Of a stretch of DNA of 22,211 nucleotides, positions 1-7,573 are shown piece after piece (positions within the stretch are counted from its first letter, which is position 1; the number at the start of each line of letters is the position of its first letter). The DNA is taken from NCBI GenBank assembly GCA_964542855.1, contig CAZIWJ010000032.1, positions 1 through 22,211 of the forward strand, written 5' to 3'. The position numbers were made by a program, and so were the translations under genes. Under the pieces are notes generated by a model that was not told the DNA's origin, did no database searches, and was given only the letters and a program-made list of their open reading frames with translations. This stretch comes from CAZIWJ01 sp964542855. GTDB taxonomy: Bacteria > Bacteroidota > Bacteroidia > Cytophagales > Cyclobacteriaceae.

Positions 1-2
1 CG

Positions 3-233
3 GTAGGGCTTACCCTGTTGGGCAGGTTTTCGTGGATGGTACTTATCGGGGTGCTGGGCATTAAAATATTCCTGGAAGCACTCTTGCTGAACAGCGTTTT
101 ACAGGGCTCAGGGAAAACGTTCCGGCCCTTCCCTTTTATCATTACCCAACTGCTTTATTCTGCTTATGCGGTGTTTTTCGGAGTTGCAGCTAATATTGGA
201 AAGTACAGTTGGAAAGGAAGAGCATATCGGTAA
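3..233 (+). CDS. C-terminal end of a membrane glycosyltransferase (5' truncated by window edge)
   Basis: The frame is open from the first bases of the window to a TAA at 231-233, so only the last ~76 residues of a longer protein are present. They hold two hydrophobic segments (roughly WMVLIGVLGIKIFLEALLL and FIITQLLYSAYAVFFGVAA) and end in a basic tail with GKYSWKGR. A C-terminal pair of membrane helices followed by a 'GKY-WKGR' tail is typical, from family knowledge, of Bacteroidota GT2 enzymes of the poly-N-acetylglucosamine-synthase-like type, where it anchors the catalytic domain to the inner membrane. The catalytic domain lies outside the window, so substrate and reaction cannot be judged. 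An internal TTG at 18 is not a credible start. No partner gene follows in operon spacing; the next gene begins 415 bases later. Confidence 0.6.
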   Translation, partial: VGLTLLGRFSWMVLIGVLGIKIFLEALLLNSVLQGSGKTFRPFPFIITQLLYSAYAVFFGVAANIGKYSWKGRAYR

Positions 234-358
234 AAACCCGTGGGAATAACACACAACTAAGAAGTAGATAAATAATGGAATGAATGGTGGTTTCTTCGGT
301 GCCATTCCACTGAATTCTTCTTCAAAAGGCACTGTATCCCGAAGATATTTTTCCAATT

Positions 359-398
359 ACTTACATATAACCATTTGATAATCAGGTTATTTGTAAGT
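359..398. repeat. 40-bp imperfect palindrome (14-bp arms, one mismatch)
   Basis: ACTTACATATAACC (359-372) is complementary to GGTTATTTGTAAGT (385-398) at 13 of 14 positions, with a 12-base loop that itself contains TGAT/ATCA. It lies 125 bp after the glycosyltransferase stop and 250 bp before cheR. It could be the terminator of the upstream transcript, although no clear T-run follows, or a dimeric regulator site. The sequence alone does not decide between these. Confidence 0.55.
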
Positions 399-586
399 TA
401 TCGTAGTTAAAGAATATTACCCGAAAATAGCAGGTATGCTCCGTACCCCCAATACTTTACACGGCACATCATTTACCAAAATCAAGGGTTCTTTTTGGCA
501 TTTAGCTACTTTTAGAAAGGTTCCTTACATGGCTTAAGTGCCTGCGCGCCTGCCGGTTTCACCTGCTAAGCGATTTTCTTTCTTTA

Positions 587-619
587 TTTGTCGTACCGCA
601 ATTCAAATGAATAGCTTTT
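587..619 (+). promoter_or_regulatory. Possible Bacteroidota-type promoter for the cheR cluster
   Basis: TTTG at 587-590 is followed after 21 bases by TAGCTTTT at 612-619, a 7-of-8 match to the Bacteroidota -7 box TAnnTTTG. Transcription would start near 626 and give a leader of about 23 bases to the ATG at 649. Spacing is at the long end of the accepted range and the last base of the -7 box is wrong, so this is a moderate prediction. Confidence 0.4.
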
Positions 620-648
620 TTAAAGGATGAGAGTACCCAATTAGAACA

Positions 649-1482
649 ATGGTAATGCAGCAGGATGTAGAAATAGCAGAACTGAGAAGATTAACGGAGT
701 TTGTTAAGGAAAGGTATGGTTACGATTTTACCAACTACGCCATGTCTTCGTTCAAGCGAAGGGTTCAACGCATTCTGGAGCTGTATAAAATTCAATCGGT
801 CGATGTGCTGATCAAGCGCTTCGATCAGGAAAAGGATTTCCTCGATCTGTTCCTGTCTGAAATTACCGTAAACGTAACAGAGATGTTCCGCGATCCTTCT
901 TTCTGGAGGGAAGTACGCGACCAGGTAATACCCAACATCCTGCTGAACCACGATAAGATTTCCATCTGGCATGCCGGCTGCTCTTCAGGCGAAGAAGTGG
1001 TGTCCATGGCCATTACCCTCAAGGAAATGGGCGTGCTGCACAAGGCAAATATTATTGCTACCGATATCGATAAGCCGGTACTCGACCGGGCGAAGCGGAG
1101 CATTTACAACGCCAAGAACATGGAACTGAATGAAAAGAATTATATCCGCTTCCAGGGAGCAAAAAGTTTAAACGATTACTACCACATCAAAGACGGGAAA
1201 GCCTACATCGATCAGGAATTAATAAAGGATGTTTCGTTCCGGACCTACGACCTGGTAAAAGGTTCGGTGTTTAACAAGTTCGACTTAATCCTCTGCCGAA
1301 ATGTAATGATTTATTTCAACCAGAAGCTTCAGAACGATGTGTTGCGCAGGCTTCACGAGAGTATGTTCAAGTACGGTTACCTGGCCATTGGCTCGAAGGA
1401 GTCACTGATATGGTGTGATATATCGAACAAGTTCATCGTGGTGAACAACGAAGAAAAAATTTACAAGAAGATTAAGGAGTAA
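649..1482 (+). CDS. cheR: CheR-type protein-glutamate O-methyltransferase
   Basis: CheR transfers methyl groups from S-adenosylmethionine to glutamates on helical signalling domains of receptors. At 277 aa the length is normal for CheR. Residues ~8-75 are the helical CheR_N domain. TEMFRDPSFW (77-86) matches the usual TxFFRxPxxF element, GCSSGEE (110-116) is the SAM-binding loop, ATDID (137-141) ends in the acidic ribose-binding strand, and LCRNVMIYF (215-223) is the hallmark CheR motif. A second ATG at 655 is an equally possible start. It is the first gene of a same-strand run; cheB follows after 21 bp. No chemoreceptor, CheA or CheW is present in the window, so classical chemotaxis is doubtful. 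The target may be the sensor phosphatase at 3042-6476, which is inference. Family assignment is firm; substrate is unknown. Confidence 0.93.
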   Translation: MVMQQDVEIAELRRLTEFVKERYGYDFTNYAMSSFKRRVQRILELYKIQSVDVLIKRFDQEKDFLDLFLSEITVNVTEMFRDPSFWREVRDQVIPNILLNHDKISIWHAGCSSGEEVVSMAITLKEMGVLHKANIIATDIDKPVLDRAKRSIYNAKNMELNEKNYIRFQGAKSLNDYYHIKDGKAYIDQELIKDVSFRTYDLVKGSVFNKFDLILCRNVMIYFNQKLQNDVLRRLHESMFKYGYLAIGSKESLIWCDISNKFIVVNNEEKIYKKIKE

Positions 1483-1503
1483 GGGATAGCGTATCGATAG
1501 CGA

Positions 1504-2097
1504 ATGGCTCGATTTAAATTAAATAACCAGTACAAAGCAATCGTGATAGGGGGCTCGGCCGGTAGTTTTCAGGGAATAACCAAGATATTATCCCGCTTAC
1601 CGGATGGGCTCGACCTGCCCGTTATTCTTTGCCTGCACCGGCTAAAACACGTGCGGAATGGCTTTGTGGAAGCATTGTCGGTTAAAAGCAAGCGACAGGT
1701 GGTAGAGCCATACGACAAGGAGAACATCCGCAAGGGGAAAGTGTACCTGGCTCCGTCCAACTACCACCTGTCGGTAGAACTGGGGAATTCTTTCTGTTTA
1801 TCTACCGAGGAAATGGTAAACAATTCCCGACCGGCTATCGACATCACCCTGGATACAGCTTCCTATGTTTACCGCCATAAGGTAATTGGTATCCTGCTTT
1901 CAGGGGCCAACCGCGACGGCGCCTACGGGATGAAACGCATTAAAGACAGAAACGGGCTTACCATTGTACAGGACCCGGAAGAGTGCATGATCGATACCAT
2001 GCCTTCGGCAGCATTAAAGATAACTGAAATAGACTACGTGCTTAAAACAGAAGAGATCGTGGAGTTTATGCAGGAACTGGCAATAGTATATAAATAG
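1504..2097 (+). CDS. cheB: Stand-alone CheB-type protein-glutamate methylesterase (no receiver domain)
   Basis: CheB esterases remove methyl groups placed by CheR or deamidate glutamines. This 197-aa protein consists only of the catalytic domain. The expected triad is visible: Ser18 in IGGSAGS, His45 in CLHRLKH, and Asp138 in SGANRDGAYGM. RPAIDITLDTAS (109-120) and DTMPSAAL (164-171) match conserved substrate-side elements. The N-terminal response-regulator domain that controls enterobacterial CheB is missing, so CheA-type phosphorylation cannot regulate it. It lies 21 bp after cheR, and the next gene starts one base after its stop, so these three genes are almost certainly co-transcribed. 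Receiver-less CheB paired with CheR is common in Bacteroidota outside flagellar chemotaxis (family knowledge). What it demethylates here is unknown. Confidence 0.92.
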   Translation: MARFKLNNQYKAIVIGGSAGSFQGITKILSRLPDGLDLPVILCLHRLKHVRNGFVEALSVKSKRQVVEPYDKENIRKGKVYLAPSNYHLSVELGNSFCLSTEEMVNNSRPAIDITLDTASYVYRHKVIGILLSGANRDGAYGMKRIKDRNGLTIVQDPEECMIDTMPSAALKITEIDYVLKTEEIVEFMQELAIVYK

Positions 2098-2098
2098 A

Positions 2099-2956
2099 AT
2101 GAATATGAATTCGAATTCAGGTATATCAATATTATCGAAACTTCTACTCGCAGGGTTCTTTGTAGGCATCATTTTCAGTGCTTATAACCTGTACCAGCTC
2201 CCCGCCGAACTGGTACACCAAACCGGGTTCTCAGCAGGGACGACCATCGATGAAATCCAGCCAGTATTTACAAAAACCCAGCTTATCGTCGGGGCTACTT
2301 TCCTCTGTGGTTTGCTTACCGTTGTACTGCAAATTCTGGAGCACCAGAAAAATAGTAATGTGGTATACACCGAATCGTTTGGCGAAGAAAATGACGAGAG
2401 TAACGATCAGGTTACCGTTGAAGACCTGGACGAAATGAACCGGGAAGCCCGGGAAAATGAACTCATCGATATGGATGCCGCCCTGGCTTATACCAGTGCG
2501 GATAAACCCGAGGAGTTATTCAGGGAAGGCCTTGCGGTAATATGTAACCACCTGGAAGTAAGCCAGGCAGCCGCATTTAAGGTAGTGGAAGAGGGCGATG
2601 TGCGGAGCATCAAGCTGTTTACTGGCTATGCCTTCCACGTTCCGGAAGGAGAGGAAGTGAGTTATCGTTTTGGAGAAGGGTTGTCGGGCCAGGCGGCCAA
2701 AGAAGGAAAGAAAGTAAACATCCAGTCGGTACCCGACGGATACGTGAAAATTATTTCAGGACTGGGCCAGGCCACCCCGCAAAACCTGCTCATTATTCCC
2801 GTTCGCAAGGATGATAACATGTGGGGAGTAGTTGAGCTGGCATCATTTAAGTCGTTCACCACCAGAGATGAACGAGTTGCAGAAGATGCATTTAATAAAT
2901 TGGCACAGAAAGCCTTAATAGATAACAATGTAAGTTTGAATGAGCCAACGCAGTAA
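2099..2956 (+). CDS. Two-TM membrane protein with cytoplasmic GAF sensor domain
   Basis: The 285-aa product has a hydrophobic helix at about residues 11-30, a ~30-residue extracytoplasmic loop, a second helix at about 61-82, an acidic linker (~95-125) and a C-terminal GAF domain (~135-275). GAF landmarks include FGEGLSGQAA (191-200), PDGYVKIISGLG (212-223), LLIIPV (230-235) and WGVVELASF (242-250). The same pattern recurs in the GAF domain of the large phosphatase next door, suggesting a shared ligand or duplication within the locus. There is no catalytic domain, so it is probably an accessory sensor or membrane adaptor. The start is one base past the cheB stop; an ATG at 2105 is an alternative. 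The gap to the phosphatase is 85 bp without an obvious terminator. The bound ligand is not predictable. Confidence 0.85.
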   Translation: MNMNSNSGISILSKLLLAGFFVGIIFSAYNLYQLPAELVHQTGFSAGTTIDEIQPVFTKTQLIVGATFLCGLLTVVLQILEHQKNSNVVYTESFGEENDESNDQVTVEDLDEMNREARENELIDMDAALAYTSADKPEELFREGLAVICNHLEVSQAAAFKVVEEGDVRSIKLFTGYAFHVPEGEEVSYRFGEGLSGQAAKEGKKVNIQSVPDGYVKIISGLGQATPQNLLIIPVRKDDNMWGVVELASFKSFTTRDERVAEDAFNKLAQKALIDNNVSLNEPTQ

Positions 2957-3041
2957 AAGAGTTGGCTTAAGTTCGCAATTTGCAAGGGTTATGCGATCCG
3001 GGTGTGATGAATAACGAATTTAGAAACAGGTAGCGTGTGTT

Positions 3042-6000
3042 ATGTTTAAAAGGATAAATATTGGTGGTAAAATCACCCTCCTTGTAATTTCATTGGTCCT
3101 CCTTACCATAGTGGCCGTTGGCTACATTACTACCGACCTCGTAAAAAGGTCGGTGGAAGAAGACCAGTTGCAGCGACTCAGCATTGCTAACAAGAGTGCG
3201 GCCCGCCACATTGAGTTGTTCTTTGAACGACAAAGCCGGAACGTTGAACTGGCATCAGAAGTACTACTGAAAAAGCGTACGGTAGAGCTGATTACCGAGT
3301 ATAATGCTGTTGGTTCCGACAGCCTGATTAGTACGCTCGATCGGGAGCTGAGGGCTGAACTTACTTATTTTGGCAAATCGAATAACTTTCATAGCGTTAC
3401 CATTACCACCCTCAACGGTGATGTTATTGTAAGCACCGATCCGGAAGCCTCCGCGCAATCAACCTACCGAAAAATAGACCGTGAAGCAATTGGCCGGATG
3501 CACGATTCCCTGTATATAGGCGATATCAAGCCGGGAGAGAACACTGCCCTGATGATTGCAGGTAAGGGATTGAAAAATTCCTCTGGAGAAACCGTAGCAA
3601 TCCTCATGGGTGAAATGGATCTGATGCCCCTCATGAGTGAACTCAAAAATTACGAAAAGCTCGGAGAAACCGGTGAAACGTATTTGGGTAAGCAGTACGA
3701 TGAGTACGCTGTTTATATATCGCCCCTCCGCTTCGATAAGGAAGCGGCTTTCCTGCGTAATGTTGGAATGAACAGTCAGCGGGGTTACGCCCTGCAACAG
3801 GCTGTTAAGGGTAAGGAAGGATCAGTAAAAACCACGGATTACCGGAACCAGGAAGTACTGGCCACCTGGACGCACATCCCTTCTGCAGGATGGGGCGTGG
3901 TAACCAAAATTGATACGGCCGAAATAAGCGGCTTCATCAAGGATAGCTACTACAAATTTTTCGTTGTGGCCGGCATCATGATTTTCCTGGCGTTGCTGGT
4001 GAGTACCATTTTCTCCCGCTTTCTCATTGCCCCGATTATTTCCCTCAAGGAAACCCTCAACCTGCTCCGACAGGGTATTTTGCCTAAATCGGTAGAGCAA
4101 CAAAGTAACGATGAAATCGGCGATATGGCTGTGCTGGTCGATCGTTTCGTGCAGGGGCTGAAGCAAACCGCCAGCTTTGCGCACCAAATTGGGCAGGGGG
4201 CTTTCGATGCTGATTATGAGCCGCTGAGCAAGGAAGATACACTGGGTAATTCGCTCATTAACATGCGCAACAGCATCCAGGAAAGTGAAAAGCGCGACGA
4301 TGAGCGCAACTGGATTGTTACCGGGGTAGCTGAAATCGGTGAAATTCTGCGCGAACACGATACGGTTCAGGGGCTGGGTGACGCAGTGGTAGCCTACGTA
4401 ACCGATAAAATTGGTGCGGTTCAGGGAGCACTCTTCGTGGTAAACGACGAAAAAGATAAGCCGTACCTGGAAATGAAAGCAAGCTACGCTTACAACAAGA
4501 AAAAGCACTTACAAGCCACCTTTAAGTTCGCTGAGGGCCTGGTAGGACAGGCAGCTATAGAACAGGATACTTTGCTGCGAACCGAAATTCCTTACGATTA
4601 TGTAAGCATTACTTCCGGACTACTGGGCGATCAGCGTCCAAGCTGCCTGCTGGTGGTACCCCTTATTACCGATGAAAAAGTATATGGGGTAATGGAATTT
4701 GCCGGCTTCGAGAAATTCAGCGAACGCTACGTGAAGTTTGTGCAGGAAATTAGCCTGATTATTGCCCGAACGGTATTTAACATTAAAGTAAACGAGCGCA
4801 CGCGTAACCTGCTTTCCGAATCGCAGAAAATGAGTGGCGAGCTGCAGGAGAAGCAGGAAATTCTGCAGCAGAACGCTGAAGAGATGGCGGCCACGCAGGA
4901 AGAGCTGAAGCGAACTAACAACCAGCTGGAAGAACAGATTGCCGAGGTGGAACGCACCCAGAACCGCATGGCTTCCCTGCTGGAAAACGCTTCCGAGGTA
5001 ATTACCATCTACGAAGAAAACGAGGAGGTTCGCTACATTTCTCCTTCCGTAGAACGTATTCTGGGCTACAAGCAGGATGATATGATCGGCCACACCGATG
5101 CCAGTAACATTGTAGGTGAAGGTCGGGCCCTGTTCGATGACATGTTTAAGCAGCTACTGGACAACCCGAAAGAGTCTTTAACCATCCAGTACGAATACAA
5201 ACGTAAAGACGGCGATACCATCTGGCTGGAAGCAACCGGTACCAACCTGCTGGCCGACCGGGCAGTAGAAGGAATCATTGTAAACTCACGCGATATTACC
5301 GAGCGAAGAAGAGCCGAGCAGGAAGAACGTATGCGATCCAAGATGCAGGCCCTGTCGGAAAATTCACCCGACCTGATTACCCGCATCGACAACGAAGGGA
5401 CCTTCTTCTACATTAACCCGGTAATTGAAACTTACGCCGAGAAGAAGCCGGATCACTTCCTGCAGAAGAAAATTGAAGAAGTTGAACTGAATGAGGGAGT
5501 AACCGAAAAATGGTTATCGATTCTGAACGAAGTGAGAGATACCAGCGAAAAGGTATCATTGGAAATGCCTTTCCCTTCCCCTCAATTGGGCGAGCGGATT
5601 ATGCAGGTAAATGCTATTCCTGAATTCGACGATGTGCTCGACCTGGAATCTATTCTCCTGGTATCGCACGACATTACCGAAAGTAAGCTCGCCGAACTGG
5701 AAATTAAGAATAAGAACAAGAAAATTAACGACAGTATAAACTACGCCAAGCGGATTCAGGGAGCTATCCTGCCCAATAATGAGCTGATTAGCCAGGTGTT
5801 CCGCGAATCGTTTATTTTCTACAAAGCCCGCGATGTGGTGAGTGGTGACTTCCCCTGGTTCCTGCAGCGCGGTGATGATATTTATATTGCCGCCGTAGAC
5901 TGTACGGGGCACGGGGTTCCCGGAGCCTTAATATCCCTGATTGGTTACTTCCTGCTGAACGATATTGTACGCAGTAGAAAAATTGAAGAACCCGGAGCTA

Positions 6001-6476
6001 TCCTCGATCAGCTCGATGAAGGCGTTACGTCTACCCTGAAGCAGGACAGCGACGATTCCAAGTCGAAAGACGGTATGGATATCGCTCTTTGCCGCATCAA
6101 CGTAAATCAGCGATTCGTGCAGTACGCCGGTGCGCACCGACCGCTTTACGCCATGATGGGCGGGGAAATGAATGAAATTAAAGGCGATAAATTCCCCATT
6201 GGCGGCGGAATTTATAAGAACCAGACCGACTTCACCACCACTGAATTGAAAATGGCTGAAGGCGATTCAATTTACTTCTGCTCGGATGGGTTCCCCGACC
6301 AGTTCGGCGGGCCTGAAGATCGTAAGTTCGGGCCCAAGCGACTACGCAAGATAATTGTTGACAACTATCAGAAGCCGATGGATGAAGTACACAAGGAGTT
6401 TGCCCAACAGTGGGAAAGCTGGCGGGGCGAGCAAACACAAACCGACGATGTACTGATGATCGGTATAAAATTTTAA
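3042..6476 (+). CDS. Membrane sensor PP2C/SpoIIE-type serine phosphatase (SiaA-like): dCache-like, HAMP, GAF, coiled coil, PAS-PAS, SpoIIE
   Basis: This 1144-aa protein is the probable SiaA-type phosphatase of the cluster, dephosphorylating the SiaC-family protein at 7092-7454. Order: TM1 ~11-31; extracytoplasmic dCache-like sensor ~35-300; TM2 ~305-327; HAMP ~328-415, including DEIGDM and IGQGAFDADY; GAF ~425-580; coiled coil ~583-645; PAS1 ~645-758; PAS2 ~765-885; a SINYAKRIQGAILP linker (897-910); then a PP2C domain to the end. Metal-binding aspartates are visible in VVSGDF (Asp936), VDCTGHGVPGA (Asp953), FCSDGF (Asp1082) and TDDVLMIG (1135-1136). The usual SGDFYW reads SGDFPW here. The coiled coil contains MCP-like NAEEMAATQEEL (611-622), relevant to the CheR/CheB neighbours. 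It is far larger than P. aeruginosa SiaA, which lacks the GAF and PAS parts. Domain calls are firm; partner specificity rests on gene order. Confidence 0.92.
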   Translation: MFKRINIGGKITLLVISLVLLTIVAVGYITTDLVKRSVEEDQLQRLSIANKSAARHIELFFERQSRNVELASEVLLKKRTVELITEYNAVGSDSLISTLDRELRAELTYFGKSNNFHSVTITTLNGDVIVSTDPEASAQSTYRKIDREAIGRMHDSLYIGDIKPGENTALMIAGKGLKNSSGETVAILMGEMDLMPLMSELKNYEKLGETGETYLGKQYDEYAVYISPLRFDKEAAFLRNVGMNSQRGYALQQAVKGKEGSVKTTDYRNQEVLATWTHIPSAGWGVVTKIDTAEISGFIKDSYYKFFVVAGIMIFLALLVSTIFSRFLIAPIISLKETLNLLRQGILPKSVEQQSNDEIGDMAVLVDRFVQGLKQTASFAHQIGQGAFDADYEPLSKEDTLGNSLINMRNSIQESEKRDDERNWIVTGVAEIGEILREHDTVQGLGDAVVAYVTDKIGAVQGALFVVNDEKDKPYLEMKASYAYNKKKHLQATFKFAEGLVGQAAIEQDTLLRTEIPYDYVSITSGLLGDQRPSCLLVVPLITDEKVYGVMEFAGFEKFSERYVKFVQEISLIIARTVFNIKVNERTRNLLSESQKMSGELQEKQEILQQNAEEMAATQEELKRTNNQLEEQIAEVERTQNRMASLLENASEVITIYEENEEVRYISPSVERILGYKQDDMIGHTDASNIVGEGRALFDDMFKQLLDNPKESLTIQYEYKRKDGDTIWLEATGTNLLADRAVEGIIVNSRDITERRRAEQEERMRSKMQALSENSPDLITRIDNEGTFFYINPVIETYAEKKPDHFLQKKIEEVELNEGVTEKWLSILNEVRDTSEKVSLEMPFPSPQLGERIMQVNAIPEFDDVLDLESILLVSHDITESKLAELEIKNKNKKINDSINYAKRIQGAILPNNELISQVFRESFIFYKARDVVSGDFPWFLQRGDDIYIAAVDCTGHGVPGALISLIGYFLLNDIVRSRKIEEPGAILDQLDEGVTSTLKQDSDDSKSKDGMDIALCRINVNQRFVQYAGAHRPLYAMMGGEMNEIKGDKFPIGGGIYKNQTDFTTTELKMAEGDSIYFCSDGFPDQFGGPEDRKFGPKRLRKIIVDNYQKPMDEVHKEFAQQWESWRGEQTQTDDVLMIGIKF

Positions 6477-6515
6477 CTGTTCACTTAAACCAAATGTCAT
6501 AACAAATTCAGGATC

Positions 6516-7058
6516 ATGAAATATGTGTATGAACTCCATAACAAGATGCTCGAGCACAACCTGATTTTGGTTTATGAGGGGGAATTTACCCAGGAAATAA
6601 CCAAATCAGTGTTAGCCATGGCCGAGCGGAACATGGACTCCATCGGCGAGGGCTCGTCTATTAAGCGAAAGGTATTTAACGTAATGGTTGAATGCCTGCA
6701 GAACATCGTAAAGCATGCCGAATCTACCGAAATGGAAGAAGGCAGAAAGTACAACGCCATTTTTATGGTAGGTAAGCGTACCGATAACTACGTGGTGGTT
6801 TCCGGAAACCCCTGCAACAAGCAGGACGAGGAAAACCTGCGGGTACGACTGGAAGAAATTAATGGGCTCGATAAAGACGGGCTGAAGCAACTGTACAAAG
6901 AAATTATTAAAAATACCCAGCTTTCCGATAAAGGTGGCGCCGGGTTAGGCTTTGTGGATATGGCCCGGAAATCGGGACAAAAACTCGACTATGATTTCAT
7001 TCCCATGGATGATCATTATGCTTTTTTCACCCTGAGGACTGTTATCCCCAGGCTTTAA
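6516..7058 (+). CDS. siaB: SiaB-family protein kinase (GHKL-like fold)
   Basis: The 180-aa cytoplasmic protein resembles SiaB, the kinase that phosphorylates SiaC in the Pseudomonas SiaABCD network, and more broadly the anti-sigma-factor kinases of partner switches. The N box is FNVMVECLQNIVKHA (54-68), with Glu59 and Asn63 placed as in GHKL ATP-binding sites. A glycine-rich ATP-lid motif, DKGGAGLGFVDMARKSG, occupies 138-154. No membrane segment or other domain is present. It starts 39 bp after the phosphatase stop and is followed 33 bp later by the siaC-like gene, reproducing the siaA-siaB-siaC order. SiaB-type proteins may switch between kinase activity and partner binding; which dominates here cannot be read from sequence. 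The family call is strong. Confidence 0.88.
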   Translation: MKYVYELHNKMLEHNLILVYEGEFTQEITKSVLAMAERNMDSIGEGSSIKRKVFNVMVECLQNIVKHAESTEMEEGRKYNAIFMVGKRTDNYVVVSGNPCNKQDEENLRVRLEEINGLDKDGLKQLYKEIIKNTQLSDKGGAGLGFVDMARKSGQKLDYDFIPMDDHYAFFTLRTVIPRL

Positions 7059-7091
7059 TTTAGTTCGTTTACAATCAAACTTAACACAGTG

Positions 7092-7454
7092 ATGGAAATC
7101 CTAAATCTGGAAGGAACCGAAGATACTCCTAAAATCATTTTAGATAAGTCAAACGGCATTTTTGAAATTTCAGGCCGTTCACTGCCCGAAGACTCGGCTG
7201 AATTTTATCAGCCTGTGCTCGATTGGCTCGCGGAGTACGCCGGCAGTTCAAACCCAAAAACTGATTTCGTATTCAAGCTGGAATATTTTAATACCGCATC
7301 CTCTAAACTAATTCTGGATGTGTTGTCTAAGCTTGAAAACATCGACAGCATTACCGTGCACTGGTACTATCACGAAGACGATGAAGATATGGAAGAAGCC
7401 GGTCAGGAGTTCGCTGAACTGGTAGAAGCTCCCTTCGAGTTCGCTACTTACTAG
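7092..7454 (+). CDS. siaC: SiaC-family regulatory phosphoprotein (DUF1987)
   Basis: The 120-aa acidic, single-domain protein matches the SiaC/DUF1987 family. SiaC is the phosphorylated switch between SiaB kinase and SiaA phosphatase; in P. aeruginosa it binds the diguanylate cyclase SiaD when unphosphorylated. The signature YFNTASSK (65-72) places a threonine at residue 68, the position reported as the phosphosite of Pseudomonas SiaC. I chose ATG 7092; a GTG directly before it (7089) would add one residue and gives the same count error, so 7092 fits the Thr68 numbering best. The C-terminal part is very acidic (HEDDEDMEEAGQEF, 97-110). No siaD homologue follows; the next gene, 119 bp downstream, encodes an ABC transporter. 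The downstream partner of this SiaC is therefore unknown. Confidence 0.9.
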   Translation: MEILNLEGTEDTPKIILDKSNGIFEISGRSLPEDSAEFYQPVLDWLAEYAGSSNPKTDFVFKLEYFNTASSKLILDVLSKLENIDSITVHWYYHEDDEDMEEAGQEFAELVEAPFEFATY

Positions 7455-7573
7455 TACAATATCCCATTGCTGGTGTAACTCTCCCGGCAGGAATAATCCC
7501 TGCTGCCAGGATAGCATTTGCAATCATTTCTTAAGGAATGGGCCGGCTTTCGCGTGCCCGTAACGGTTGAATT

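Larger units (their letters stand above)
234..648. other. 415-bp intergenic region upstream of the CheR-to-ABC cluster
   Basis: I find no credible gene here. A minus-strand open frame at 108-356 overlaps the glycosyltransferase end and has no family resemblance. The region holds a 40-bp imperfect palindrome (359-398) and, near its right end, a possible promoter (587-619). The stretch 530-575 is locally GC-rich with short inverted segments (GCTTA/TAAGC) but forms no structure I can name. No tRNA, riboswitch or IS end was recognised. Confidence 0.6.

Noticed and set aside
108..356. 82-codon minus-strand open frame over the glycosyltransferase end and the gap
   Set aside because: It runs antisense to a recognisable coding end, has no family resemblance and no promoter, and its composition is not convincing as protein.
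3822..4508. 228-codon minus-strand open frame within the phosphatase gene
   Set aside because: It lies wholly antisense to well-defined HAMP and GAF domains; long shadow frames are expected opposite this codon usage.
7480..7510. Possible terminator hairpin between siaC and the ABC gene
   Set aside because: Only two mutually exclusive 5-bp stems (GGCAG/CTGCC or GCAGG/CCTGC) can form and no T-run follows, so it is too weak to split the cluster.
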